Source: Acanthopleuribacter pedis (GTDB lineage Bacteria > Acidobacteriota > Holophagae > Acanthopleuribacterales > Acanthopleuribacteraceae). From it: DNA of 64,000 bases. The translations under genes were made by a program, and so were the position numbers. Position 1 is the stretch's first letter; every line of letters begins with the position of its first letter. The notes beneath the pieces were generated by a model. The model worked only from the letters and a program-made list of their open reading frames with translations. It was not told where the DNA came from and did not search any database. This document shows positions 1 to 8,610 of this stretch, one piece after another. The stretch lies in assembly GCF_017377855.1 (NCBI RefSeq), contig NZ_JAFREP010000033.1:51341-115340 (forward strand), given 5' to 3'.

Positions 1-1
1 A

Positions 2-817
2 CGGCGCGCCGCCTTCCGCTCCCGTTTCAAAAGCAACCAACGAACCAAAACCTCGGCGCCACCCGCGAGCGGTACCCCAAGTCGGCGGACCTCGCTCTTA
101 AAAGACAAACCCGCCGGCTCGACTTCTTCCGCGCCCGCGGCACCCGCGCCAAGTCAGGAGGCAAAACCGGCAACTGGGTTCCGTCGGCGTCTGTCGTTGC
201 CGCGCCCCAAACTTTTGTTGATTGGCGTCTCTACCGGGGGGCCCAAGGCTCTGTCCGAGGTTTTTGATCATCTGCGTGGCCCCTTGCCGTTCCCAATCTT
301 GATTGTGCAGCACATGCCGCCTAAATTTACCAAATCATTGGCGGACAGTTTGAACCGCAAGACGGATATCGAGGTCAGTGAAGCGATGGACGGTGATTTG
401 GTCAAACCCAATTGTGCCTATATTGCGCCGGGTGGCTACCACATGGTGTTGATGAAGGATGAAGATTTCGGCTACATCCTGGCCACCAACCAAACGCCGC
501 CGGTGAATTCCTGCCGCCCGTCGGTGGATGTGCTGTTTGATTCAGTGCAACCCTTTTTCAATCAAGGTGAAATCGCCGCGCTGATCATGACCGGCATGGG
601 CCGCGACGGTGCCGACAGTTGTGAGCGTCTCCATAAGAAACGCCACTACATCATGAGCCAATCGGCCGAAACCTGTACCATCTACGGCATGCCTAAGGCC
701 GTGGAAGATCTGGGTTTACCGGATCAGGTGCTCGACTTGGAAGACATTGCGCCCACCATCATGAAGTTAGGCAAACAGGCGGCGATGTTTCCCGGTAAAA
801 ACATCTGGGGCGAATAA
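2..817 (+). CDS. cheB: Protein-glutamate methylesterase CheB, C-terminal part (5' end outside window)
   Basis: This is the catalytic half of chemotaxis methylesterase CheB, which removes methyl groups from (or deamidates) chemoreceptor glutamates to reset sensitivity. The frame is open from base 2. About 65 residues of Pro/Ala/Ser/Lys-rich linker precede the catalytic domain, as in CheB, where a receiver domain lies upstream; that part is outside the window. A TTG at 197 could be taken for a start but sits inside this continuous frame. Visible family motifs are GVSTGG (catalytic Ser), IVQHMPPKFT (catalytic His) and GMGRDGAD (catalytic Asp). The C-terminal stretch after GAD is less typical than usual (SCERLHKKRHYIMSQ), but YGMPKAVEDLGL fits the family. 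The stop overlaps the next ATG by one base (TAATG), so translation is probably coupled. Confidence 0.85.
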   Translation, partial: RRAAFRSRFKSNQRTKTSAPPASGTPSRRTSLLKDKPAGSTSSAPAAPAPSQEAKPATGFRRRLSLPRPKLLLIGVSTGGPKALSEVFDHLRGPLPFPILIVQHMPPKFTKSLADSLNRKTDIEVSEAMDGDLVKPNCAYIAPGGYHMVLMKDEDFGYILATNQTPPVNSCRPSVDVLFDSVQPFFNQGEIAALIMTGMGRDGADSCERLHKKRHYIMSQSAETCTIYGMPKAVEDLGLPDQVLDLEDIAPTIMKLGKQAAMFPGKNIWGE

Positions 818-1854
818 TGCGTGCCGCGATGATTTGGCTGATCCTGCTGCTCCCGTGGTTCCACGCCGGTGAGGCCGTTACCCCGGAAACGGGCGCGAAA
901 GCACGTGGCCTAACCCCGTTTTTTCGCGGGATGACGATTAGCTGTCAGGGTTGGGGCGCTGAATGGGCCGACGCCGGTTTTGCCGATGAACTGCGCACCT
1001 TGCAGGGGTTGGGCGTGAATGCGGTCGCCACCCATCCCTACGCGCGGATTCACGCCGATGGTTCGATTCGCTGGCGTTCGTGGCGCGCCAACCGAGTCCC
1101 TGATTATGTGCTGCACCCCTTGCGCACGACGCAACGCGCCGGGCTCCACAAAATGGTGAAACCCCATTTGGCCTATTGGGGCAGTCCCTTCTCCTGGCGT
1201 GGTGACATTACCTTCGCGGATCCCGCGGCCCAACGGCGGTTCTTCGATGATTACCAAAAGTGGATCGTGGCCCTTGCCCGTGATACCTCCTCGGCGGACC
1301 TTTTTGTGGTCGGCACCGAGTTGGATCGCATGGTCCACCATGAAGCGGAATGGCGGCGCATCATTGCCGCGGTGCGCGCGGTGACGGATGCGCCGCTGAC
1401 CTTTGCTTCCAACTGGGATTCCTATCACAAGGTTCCTTTTTGGGATGCGCTCGACTACGTTGGCATTCAGGCGTACTTCCCCCTGACCCAAAATCCCACG
1501 CCGGATTCGGCGGCGATTCGCGCGGGCTGGCAAGCGGTGATGGGCAATTTGAAAACCTACCATCGCAAGGTGGGCAAACCTATTTTATTTACCGAACTCG
1601 GCTACAATCGCTCCCGCTTGGCGGCCGCGCAACCCTGGGATTACAAGCGAGATAGTTCAAATGAAGCAGCTGCTTTACAAGCGCAATGCCTGCGCATCGG
1701 GCTTCAAGTTTTGGCGGAAAACGCCGATTGGTGTCACGGTGCGTTTTTGTGGAAATGGTTTGTCGGTGACGCCGCTTATGAAAACTTCTACCTAAAGGAG
1801 CCGCGACTTACCGCTGAAATTCGCCGCGTTTGGTTAACCAAAACGCTTCGATAA
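817..1854 (+). CDS. Secreted GH113-like glycoside hydrolase (TIM barrel)
   Basis: The 345-residue protein has an N-terminal signal peptide (hydrophobic to about residue 19, AGEA cleavage region) followed by a TIM-barrel hydrolase domain. FRGMTISCQGWG, GVNAVATHPYARI, VGTEL (Glu168, candidate acid/base) and PILFTELGYNRS (Glu260, candidate nucleophile), followed by AAQPWDY, match the pattern of family GH113 beta-mannanases and their relatives. It probably acts on a polysaccharide in the periplasm or outside the cell; the substrate cannot be told from sequence. Its ATG overlaps the cheB stop by one base, an odd partner for a chemotaxis gene. Family is fairly sure, substrate is not. Confidence 0.72.
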   Translation: MRAAMIWLILLLPWFHAGEAVTPETGAKARGLTPFFRGMTISCQGWGAEWADAGFADELRTLQGLGVNAVATHPYARIHADGSIRWRSWRANRVPDYVLHPLRTTQRAGLHKMVKPHLAYWGSPFSWRGDITFADPAAQRRFFDDYQKWIVALARDTSSADLFVVGTELDRMVHHEAEWRRIIAAVRAVTDAPLTFASNWDSYHKVPFWDALDYVGIQAYFPLTQNPTPDSAAIRAGWQAVMGNLKTYHRKVGKPILFTELGYNRSRLAAAQPWDYKRDSSNEAAALQAQCLRIGLQVLAENADWCHGAFLWKWFVGDAAYENFYLKEPRLTAEIRRVWLTKTLR

Positions 1855-1922
1855 TACCTGCCTCCCGTGTCCTTCACCCTAATGCCCTGCCGGCACACCC
1901 ACCAACCTCATGAGGTTATGGA

Positions 1923-3443
1923 ATGAAAGTATTGGTTGTCGACGACAATCGCGTATCCCGAAAAATGATTGGTGCCGAACTGAAAAAAGGCGGTTACCAA
2001 ACGCTGGAAGCAGAAGACGGCCACCAAGCCCTAAAGACGGTGCTGGCTGATCCCGACATTGCCTTAATCACGCTGGACGTGAACATGCCCAGGATGGGTG
2101 GGTACGAGGTGTGCCGTCGTTTACGGGGCTGGGAAATCGCGGGGAAGCTGGAGAAATCCCACCTTCGGGAGGGCATGGTTCCGGTGATTTTTGTTACCGG
2201 GGACGATACCTTTGCAGGTCGGCAAAAAGGGTTTGAAGCAGGCGCCACCGAGTTTTTAACCAAAGGATTTAAGCCGGGCGCGTTACTGAACACCGTGAAT
2301 CGAATTCTCAAACCCGAGCGGGCCATGGAAGGGCTGACGGTGGTGTTGCTGGAAAGCGACCCGATGGTACGGGCGATCCTTTCGGGTTACCTCGAGGAAT
2401 ACGGCGTATCGGTTCAGGTCGCCGCGGATGGTGCGGCTGTTTTTGACATGCTGCGGGACGAGTCCCAGCCGGTCCACATGTTAATCCTCGACGAGCGGAT
2501 GATGATGCTGGGGGACCGCAATCTGTGCACCCTGGTACGGGGCGATTTGGACATGGCTGAATTGCCGATTATCGTTGTCAGTGTCTCCGACGACCGCGCC
2601 AAGGCCTTGGAGATTTTTAAGGCCGGTGCGACCGATACCTTGGTGAAACCTTTGGTTAAAGAAGAGTTGTTTGCCCGCTTGAATGTGTTTTTGGAAGTGC
2701 AGCTCCTGAACCATGAATTGCAAAAACGGGTTGAATCGCTGCAGAAACTCAACGATTTAAAAGACGAATTTATCGCTGCCTGTTCCCACGATTTACGGTC
2801 GCCGCTCACGGGTATTTTGGGAATGTCCGAATTGTTGTCCCATGCCGACAATTTCACACCGCTCCAGCACGACATGATGACCCGAATAAAACGCTCCGGG
2901 CAATTTCTGCTCACCCTGATTCACGACATTTTGGATGTGGGCGCCATGGATTCTCGCCCTCCGGCGCTTGAGCCGGCGTATTTTGACGTGGTGGAAATCG
3001 GCAGGCAATGTGTGGAAACCGCCGGTTATGCAGCCGATAAGAAGGGCGTTACTTTGGTGATGGAAGCCCCTGATGAACTCCAGATTCAGGCGGATCGGAC
3101 CGGTGTGATTCGTATGCTTCACAATTTACTGACCAACGCGGTGAAGTTCACCCCGCAAGGCGGGACGGTGAACCTTTCTTTGAGCGTGGAGGACGACGAG
3201 GTGGTTTTGGCCGTGGCCGATACCGGTGTCGGCATTGACCCGGCAGAACACGACCAGCTTTTCAGTCGTTTTACCAAAAAATCCACACGGGGAACGGCGG
3301 GTGAGCAGGGGACCGGCTTGGGCTTGGCCATTGTCAAAGGTTTGGTGGACCAGCACGGCGGTCGCATTGAGGTGACCTCGGCCGTTGGGGAGGGCGCGAT
3401 CTTCCAGATTGGGTTGCCCCGGGGCGTTGGCGAGCGAGGCTAA
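1923..3443 (+). CDS. Hybrid sensor kinase with two N-terminal receiver domains
   Basis: This soluble 506-residue protein has the order REC-REC-HisKA-HATPase and no membrane segment or sensory domain. REC1 (residues 1-130) has the acidic pair DD7-8, phospho-acceptor Asp52 (TLDVNMP) and a late Lys. REC2 (about 138-258) has Asp190 (LILDERM) and the KP pair (LVKPL), but a variant LESD start. A short coiled coil leads to HisKA with His289 (ACSHDLRSPL). The ATPase has the N box (NLLTNAVKF), G1 (VADTGVGID) and G2 (GTGLGLAIVKG). Receivers placed before the kinase suggest that upstream phosphorelay input controls kinase activity. The gene lies 68 bp after the GH113-like gene and starts at ATG after GAGGTTATGGA. 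With cheB nearby, a role in a chemotaxis or motility circuit is possible but unproven. Confidence 0.9.
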   Translation: MKVLVVDDNRVSRKMIGAELKKGGYQTLEAEDGHQALKTVLADPDIALITLDVNMPRMGGYEVCRRLRGWEIAGKLEKSHLREGMVPVIFVTGDDTFAGRQKGFEAGATEFLTKGFKPGALLNTVNRILKPERAMEGLTVVLLESDPMVRAILSGYLEEYGVSVQVAADGAAVFDMLRDESQPVHMLILDERMMMLGDRNLCTLVRGDLDMAELPIIVVSVSDDRAKALEIFKAGATDTLVKPLVKEELFARLNVFLEVQLLNHELQKRVESLQKLNDLKDEFIAACSHDLRSPLTGILGMSELLSHADNFTPLQHDMMTRIKRSGQFLLTLIHDILDVGAMDSRPPALEPAYFDVVEIGRQCVETAGYAADKKGVTLVMEAPDELQIQADRTGVIRMLHNLLTNAVKFTPQGGTVNLSLSVEDDEVVLAVADTGVGIDPAEHDQLFSRFTKKSTRGTAGEQGTGLGLAIVKGLVDQHGGRIEVTSAVGEGAIFQIGLPRGVGERG

Positions 3444-3704
3444 CTTTTTTACATTTGGCGTCGGACAATGCTAGGGCGGGTTTTTTCCGTAGCCTTGGGC
3501 TTAGTTTGACCACCTGGGCAGAAGGGGAGTGGTCCTCCCTGTTCAGTAACCTATTTATAATGTGTCGCTCGCGCGCCGGGTTCGGGGTTCACCGATGGTT
3601 TTGAGGTCCGCGGTCTGTCGGATGGCTTGTTTCGCCGTCGATGGGGCCGGTCGTCGGGTGCCCGACACCAGGGGAAATTTGTTGGCGAAACCTCAATCCT
3701 GTTA
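3444..3704. other. Intergenic stretch before the TonB receptor
   Basis: No coding signal is recognised on either strand. A TATAAT hexamer at 3556-3561 has no acceptable -35 partner. The regulatory sites of the receptor gene start at 3705 and are listed separately. Confidence 0.5.
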
Positions 3705-3733
3705 TTGAAACTCAGTTGCAACCAAGATAAACT
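3705..3733 (+). promoter_or_regulatory. Candidate sigma70-type promoter of the siderophore receptor
   Basis: TTGAAA (3705-3710) and TAAACT (3728-3733) are separated by 17 bp. The -35 matches at five of six positions, the -10 at four of six. It lies directly upstream of a Fur-like palindrome (3747-3761), so a repressor bound there would cover the transcription start. Confidence 0.4.
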
Positions 3734-3746
3734 CCGCGGGTGTGTA

Positions 3747-3761
3747 TGAGAGTGATTCTCA
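3747..3761. promoter_or_regulatory. Fur-box-like operator
   Basis: TGAGAGTGATTCTCA is a 7-1-7 palindrome with one mismatch between arms. It closely resembles the Fur core TGATAATnATTATCA, including the GAGAAT-type variants known from other bacteria. It lies 21 bp before the preferred ATG of a TonB-dependent siderophore receptor, a classic iron-repressed gene. Confidence 0.6.
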
Positions 3762-3781
3762 AAATTGAAATCGAGGTTAGC

Positions 3782-6121
3782 ATGCGATTGTTCTTTTTCC
3801 TTATGATGTGTACGTGTTTTGCGTTCACTGCTGAGAATGCTACGACCCCCGAGCGCCGGCTTGATGCCAAAGAGGCCGCCTCGTTGAGCGGTGATCTCGG
3901 CGGCGACGGTGCCGGCGATTCAGCGCACCCCGGTCTTTCTCAGGAGGGTGTCGGCGCCATGGTTGGCGCGGCGTCCACGGTCGCGGCCGAAACCTCTGCA
4001 ATCGCCCAAAAAGAACCAGCTTCCGAAGGGGACACCCAAGTGTCCGACAAAAAGAAAAAAGATAAAGCCCCGGAAGCCAGCGCGGAATTTGAATATGTGG
4101 TTGTCGGAAAATTCTTGTTTGCCGATATGATCAAGGCACTGAGAACCCCCACGCCGATTATCGACGTTCCCCAAAGCCTTTCCATTATGACCGCCGTCCA
4201 ACTTGAAGATCAGGGTTTTACCAGCATCGGCGAGATCATTAACTACACGCCCGGTGTCAACACTTCCCAGGGCGAAGGCCACCGCGACGCGATTGTGTTT
4301 CGCGGCGTGCGCTCCACCGCCGATTTCTTCATCGACGGCGTTCGCGACGATGTCCAGTACTACCGTCCGCTGTACAATTTGGAGCAAGTTGAGATTCTTC
4401 GCGGTCCAAACGCCCTGCTTTTCGGTCGGGGCGGAACCGGTGGTATTTTGAACCGTGTGACCAAAAAAGGCCAAATCGGTGAGCGTTTTACCGGTTACCA
4501 ATTCGGGACCGATTCTTTTGGCGAGTTGGGCGGTCAAATCGACCACAACTTCGATGGTGGCGACAACTGGGCGTTCCGTATCAACGCATTTTATGAAAGC
4601 CTCGAAAACCACCGCGACTTTTACGACGGTGACCGCATTGGTTTTAACCCCACGGTGAAGTTCCAAATCTCGCCCGAAACCACGTTGGACCTTTCTTATG
4701 AGTACGCCGACCACGAGCGTTTCATTGATCGTGGTGTACCGACCGGTGCCGACGGCCGTCCGGTTGAAGCCTTTGAAGACGTGGTCTTTGGTGACCGCGA
4801 CCTCAACACCACCGAGCTGGAAGCGCATTTGATTCGTGCGCGTTTGGAGCACAAGTTCTCCGACAACTTAAAAGGTAACTTCAGCGCGTTTCACGGCGAC
4901 TACGACAAGCTGTACCAAAACTTCTACGCGAGCGATTTCGATCAGGCGACAAATACGGTCGAGCTCGACGGGTATTTGGACACCACCCAGCGTCAAAACA
5001 CCATTCTGTCCGGTGATTTGATTGGTGAGTTTGATTCGGGTTCCCTGCATCACACGGTGCTTTTCGGCGCGGAAATGATTGATACCGCCTCGGACCAGGA
5101 TCGCTACAATTCTTACTTCGATACCTCGGCCGCGGATGTTGCCGCCGGTGTTTCCGGTGCGCGCACCGACCAAGCATGGTTCGCCGCAAACCGTCCTATC
5201 TTGTTGACCAACGGGATTGGTACCCTTTCCGACGGTCGTTCGACGACCAACGATTTTGGGGTCAACCTCAACGACGATACCCATGTTGATCTGCAGGTGT
5301 TCTCGGTTTACCTTCAGGACGAGATCAAATTCTCTGAGAAGTTCAACGCGACCATCGGCGCCCGATTCGACAGCTTCGATATCGAAGTTTTTGATGTGAA
5401 AGCCGGCGAAATGCGGACCCGCAAGGACGAAGAAATTTCGCCGCGCTTCGGGCTTGTCTACAAACCCAAGAAAAGTGTGTCGGTTTACGGTAGTTACAGC
5501 GAGTCCTTCCTGCCGCGCAGCGGCGAGCAGTACGCCAACATCAATGGTGACAACAACCGCTTGGATCCCAACACCTTCACCAACATCGAAGCCGGCCTCA
5601 AATGGGACCTCAACAGCAACTTGAACCTGACCACCGCGGTCTTCGAGATTGAGCAAGAGTCGCCGGTGGTGTCCGATGCGGATGCGGGCACCTTGGATGT
5701 GATTGAAACCAGCGTCGAGGGTTTTGAAGCCACGCTGCAAGGTCGCTTGACGGAGCGTTGGTTTATCTCCGCCGGTTACAGCTTCTTGGATGGCGAGCAA
5801 GCCAACGGCACCTTGCGGCCGCGGGAACTGCCCGAGAACATGTTCTCGGTGTGGAACAACGTGAATGTAACCAAGGCGTTTTCTTTCGGCCTGGGTTTGA
5901 CCTACCAGGACGAGAGTTTCATCAACAACAGCAACAGCGCGGTGTTGCCCAGCTACACGCGTATTGACGCGGCGGCTTACTACAATGTGGCGAGTTGGCG
6001 CATTCAGTTGAATGTTGAGAACTTGACCGACGCGTTGTACTTCCCCAACGCGCACAGCACGCACCAGGCCACGGTGGGTGCCCCGTTAAACGCGCGTCTC
6101 TCGTTTAAGGGACGTTTCTAA
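3782..6121 (+). CDS. TonB-dependent siderophore receptor
   Basis: This is an outer-membrane gated channel that imports a ferric siderophore using TonB energy. The preferred ATG at 3782 follows GAGG by about 6 nt and opens a signal peptide (MRLFFFLMMCTCFAF); an upstream GTG (3740) would include the Fur-like site in the coding region and is rejected. The mature protein starts with about 90 low-complexity residues rich in Ala, Glu and Lys (including KKKKDK), then the plug: VVVGKF, IIDVPQSLSIMTAVQL, YTPGVN, FRGVRS, FIDGVRDDVQYYRP, VEILRGPNALLFGRGG and GGILNRVTK. These fit the siderophore-receptor branch. The beta-barrel ends with ARLSFKGRF, carrying the expected terminal aromatic. No STN signalling domain is visible. 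A strong terminator follows. The ligand is unknown. Confidence 0.93.
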   Translation: MRLFFFLMMCTCFAFTAENATTPERRLDAKEAASLSGDLGGDGAGDSAHPGLSQEGVGAMVGAASTVAAETSAIAQKEPASEGDTQVSDKKKKDKAPEASAEFEYVVVGKFLFADMIKALRTPTPIIDVPQSLSIMTAVQLEDQGFTSIGEIINYTPGVNTSQGEGHRDAIVFRGVRSTADFFIDGVRDDVQYYRPLYNLEQVEILRGPNALLFGRGGTGGILNRVTKKGQIGERFTGYQFGTDSFGELGGQIDHNFDGGDNWAFRINAFYESLENHRDFYDGDRIGFNPTVKFQISPETTLDLSYEYADHERFIDRGVPTGADGRPVEAFEDVVFGDRDLNTTELEAHLIRARLEHKFSDNLKGNFSAFHGDYDKLYQNFYASDFDQATNTVELDGYLDTTQRQNTILSGDLIGEFDSGSLHHTVLFGAEMIDTASDQDRYNSYFDTSAADVAAGVSGARTDQAWFAANRPILLTNGIGTLSDGRSTTNDFGVNLNDDTHVDLQVFSVYLQDEIKFSEKFNATIGARFDSFDIEVFDVKAGEMRTRKDEEISPRFGLVYKPKKSVSVYGSYSESFLPRSGEQYANINGDNNRLDPNTFTNIEAGLKWDLNSNLNLTTAVFEIEQESPVVSDADAGTLDVIETSVEGFEATLQGRLTERWFISAGYSFLDGEQANGTLRPRELPENMFSVWNNVNVTKAFSFGLGLTYQDESFINNSNSAVLPSYTRIDAAAYYNVASWRIQLNVENLTDALYFPNAHSTHQATVGAPLNARLSFKGRF

Positions 6122-6146
6122 CACCGCATCAAGCCCCATTTTTTTC

Positions 6147-6188
6147 AAAACCCGCCGCGGCCGATTCTTCGGTTGCGGCGGGTTTTTT
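6147..6188 (+). terminator. Intrinsic terminator after the TonB receptor
   Basis: A perfect 12-bp stem AAAACCCGCCGC (6147-6158) / GCGGCGGGTTTT (6175-6186) closes a 16-nt loop and runs into a T stretch. Confidence 0.9.
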
Positions 6189-6326
6189 GGTTTTGGGCGG
6201 CGCTGCCTCTCGATAGGACGGGAAAACGGTGTCTGTCTGCTGAGGTGCCGTCAAAAAAGGTATGGGTTCACGAATGCGGGGTTAAAAAGAGGAACGGGTT
6301 CCCGGAGGTGGGGGGGGGAACGGAAA

Positions 6327-6435
6327 GGGATCACGGATGTGGAGGGAAACGGAACGGGATCACGGATGTGGGGGGAAACGGAACGGGATCAGGGATGTGG
6401 GACGGGAAAAAAACGGAAAGGGATCACGGATGTGG
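6327..6435. repeat. Minisatellite, four copies of a 29-35 bp unit
   Basis: The core GGGATCACGGATGTGG occurs at 6327-6342, 6356-6371, 6385-6400 (one change) and 6420-6435, joined by G/A-rich spacers (GGGAAACGGAAC-type). Periods are 29, 29 and 35 bp. The unit is not a multiple of three and has no plausible start, so it is taken as non-coding. Confidence 0.85.
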
Positions 6436-6459
6436 AGGGAAAAAACGGGGACTGTTGAC

Positions 6460-6835
6460 GCGTGTCCTGTAGGGACACGCACACCGCAATGCGGGGTCCA
6501 TTCTTAATTTGAATGTGAGGCGGAGCCGAACCTCCTCCAGCTATCCCAACGGGATTATCTATGACAGCCTGGGGTAAAGGAGCGAAGCGACTGCCACCCT
6601 AGGACGCCACGATTTACCGCAAACCCAGTCCTGAAGGGACTGGCATTGGCACCTTTCCCCAACAAGACCGCTGTGGTCGGGTTATTCCTGTGGACCGCGT
6701 GTTGTTTTGCGGTGGGGCTGTGCCGGCACTTTCAGCGCCTGCCTTTCGGGAACCCCCAAGACCCAGGGTAAGACCCTTTTTCAAAGGGCCTGACCCTGGG
6801 CTGCCATAGTTAGCCCTTTCAGGGCAGCGGGTTGT
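6460..6835. repeat. Cluster of short hairpins (REP-like island)
   Basis: The stretch has no convincing gene but a series of small palindromes: GCGTGTCC-TGTA-GGGACACGC (6460-6480); CCAGTCC-TGAA-GGGACTGG (6625-6643); a CCCAGGGT...ACCCTGGG stem around 6762-6802; and GCCCT-TTC-AGGGC near 6811-6823. A related cluster lies at 37.1-37.35 kb. This resembles extragenic palindromic islands whose role is unknown here. Confidence 0.6.
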
Positions 6836-6929
6836 GGTTCGGCTTCGCCTCACGTTTAAATGAAGAGGTGGTCCCTACATGGCGGTGTGCGTGTACCTTC
6901 AGCACACGCCGGATCAAGCACCCAATTGA

Positions 6930-7248
6930 ATGGTGGTTTGGATCCGTGGACAGGGCGTCGAACGGAATCACAAGGGCCATCGGATGGTGGTTTGGATCCG
7001 CGAAAAGGGCATCGAACGGATGGACAGGGCCATCGGATGGTGGTTCGGATCCGCGAAAAGGGCATCGAACGGATGGACAGGTCCATCGGATGGTTGTTCG
7101 GATCCGCGAAAAGGGCATCGAACGGATGGACAGGTCCATCGGATGGTGGTTTGGATCCGCGAAAAGGGTATCAAACGGATGGACATGCCCATTGAACGGT
7201 GGTTTGAATCCGCGCAAAGGGTGTCGAACGGATTGACCACCCAATAGC
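6930..7248. repeat. Six tandem copies of a 53-bp repeat
   Basis: Units start at 6930 (54 bp), 6984, 7037, 7090, 7143 and 7196. The four middle units are nearly identical and the outer ones diverged. Each carries GGATCCGCGAAAAGGG and, near its end, CCATCGGATGG, which can fold on itself. Because 53 is not divisible by three, all three frames on both strands stay open through the array, which creates false ORFs. No spacers are present, so this is not a CRISPR array. It lies between a terminator and the 3' end of a convergent gene. Confidence 0.93.
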
Positions 7249-7323
7249 CTGTTGGATGTGATACCCACCCGATCCAATTGCAACGAAGTGCATTTGGGCC
7301 TGCGCCTCGCTGCGTTTTCCGCC

Positions 7324-8610
7324 TTAGCGTATGCTTGGCGGCGGCATGGTGACACCGGCCCTGAAATGCGCCGGGTCCTCTGGCTCGGTGCTGTAACTCC
7401 AGCGATAGACGATGTACCCGACCGCCACAAAAAACCAGGTCGCAATTTGAGAATAGAAGTTGATAAATACCGAAATTGTGACGCAGAAGCTAATCAGCCC
7501 GGCGAAAAAAACCGTGAACAGGTTGCGGCGTTGGCGCATCGCCATGTAGATCCACATACTGACGATGCCGCACACCAAGGGGCCGAAAATCAGGCCCAAA
7601 AAACCCCAATCCTTATAAAAAGTTTCCAAGTAGGTACAAACATTTAGGTGAATCGGTACCCAGTAGAACTTGCCCACCAGTACCTCGCGTTCGAAATGGG
7701 GGACCAACAATTCCATGAAGGTGACCACCGGGGCGAAGGTGTGCTTGCCGTAGGTCCAATCCCATTTGTCGGTGAGGAACTGCTGTAGGACGGGGAAACT
7801 TCCGGTCAGGTAGATGTAAATATCGTTGAGCGGCCCCAACTCCGGGTACCGCAAGAACTGGCGGTTATAGTCATACGCCTCTTTCACATAAAGCCTGGCG
7901 ATCAGCATGAACATGCCGAGCAGGCCGAGCACGACCGAGCTGGAGGCCAAGGCGAAACGAAACGAGATGTTGACCCTTCGTTGGCTGTAGACCACCACGT
8001 AAAAGCTCCAAATCGCCATGTAGAACAGACGGGTGCGGTCCGTGGTGAAAAAGGCGGTGGCGAGCGACCAGAACAGGATGGCGATGATCCAGCGACGCGG
8101 CTTGCGGTACAGCGCCAGATACATCAACCCGAAAACGAAGTTGGCGACATTGAGCAGGTTAAAGAAACCGAGGAAGCGCACGTTGCTATGCAGTTCACGG
8201 GCGCGCTGTGGGTCGGTGAAGAAGGTGGCCAGACCGAATTGCTGGTGCAGGTGGAAAAGCTGCATGACAAAACCCAAGATGCCGACGGCGAACATGGCGA
8301 ACAGGGCGGTTTCGAAACGGCTTCGATTGATGTAAGCCAGTCGCGTTTGGTTAGTTAGCCAGGCTGGGCGTTGCAATGCATAAACCGCGACCAAGGCGGA
8401 GCCACCCATAAATGCCGTGTAGGAGGCACCAATCGCGGTCCAGGCCTCGGTCCCGACCGGGTGGTAACGCACGAGGTTCAGCGAGAGGAATGCGATGGCC
8501 AGGTTCCAGAAGAAGTTGTAAATGGCCGGTGGCGTGAAAAAGTCGTCGAACAGCCATTTCGAGAGGAACAAGCCCAAAAAAGCGATGGCCATGAGGGTGA
8601 CAAAGATCAT
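7324..8610 (-). CDS. O-antigen/oligosaccharide repeat-unit polymerase-like membrane protein
   Basis: The 428-residue protein has about ten to twelve hydrophobic segments. Its overall pattern fits the Wzy/oligosaccharide repeat-unit polymerase family, which joins lipid-linked sugar repeat units at the periplasmic face of the inner membrane. It has a large loop around residues 235-320 (GSFPVLQQFLTDKWDWTYGK region), where such polymerases keep functional residues. GGAG 8 nt before the ATG supports the start. It is divergent from a Wzz-like chain-length determinant gene beginning at 8915, as expected for a Wzy-dependent surface polysaccharide. Wzy proteins have little sequence identity, so the family is inferred from topology and context. 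Confidence 0.65.
   Translation of the reverse strand: MIFVTLMAIAFLGLFLSKWLFDDFFTPPAIYNFFWNLAIAFLSLNLVRYHPVGTEAWTAIGASYTAFMGGSALVAVYALQRPAWLTNQTRLAYINRSRFETALFAMFAVGILGFVMQLFHLHQQFGLATFFTDPQRARELHSNVRFLGFFNLLNVANFVFGLMYLALYRKPRRWIIAILFWSLATAFFTTDRTRLFYMAIWSFYVVVYSQRRVNISFRFALASSSVVLGLLGMFMLIARLYVKEAYDYNRQFLRYPELGPLNDIYIYLTGSFPVLQQFLTDKWDWTYGKHTFAPVVTFMELLVPHFEREVLVGKFYWVPIHLNVCTYLETFYKDWGFLGLIFGPLVCGIVSMWIYMAMRQRRNLFTVFFAGLISFCVTISVFINFYSQIATWFFVAVGYIVYRWSYSTEPEDPAHFRAGVTMPPPSIR

Noticed and set aside
3556..3561. TATAAT as a promoter
   Set aside because: No -35 hexamer at 16-18 bp, and it is more than 200 bp from the gene.
3740..3781. Earlier GTG start for the TonB receptor
   Set aside because: It places a charged stretch before the signal peptide and would put the Fur-like operator in the coding region.
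6173..6472. ORF through the minisatellite
   Set aside because: It starts inside the terminator of the TonB receptor and its sequence is only the translated repeat.
6832..7247. Several overlapping repetitive ORFs on both strands
   Set aside because: They are created by the 53-bp tandem repeat, which has no stops in any frame; unit length is not a multiple of three, and there is no start signal or known family.
6930..7248. Possible CRISPR array
   Set aside because: Units are directly adjacent without unique spacers, and no cas genes are near.
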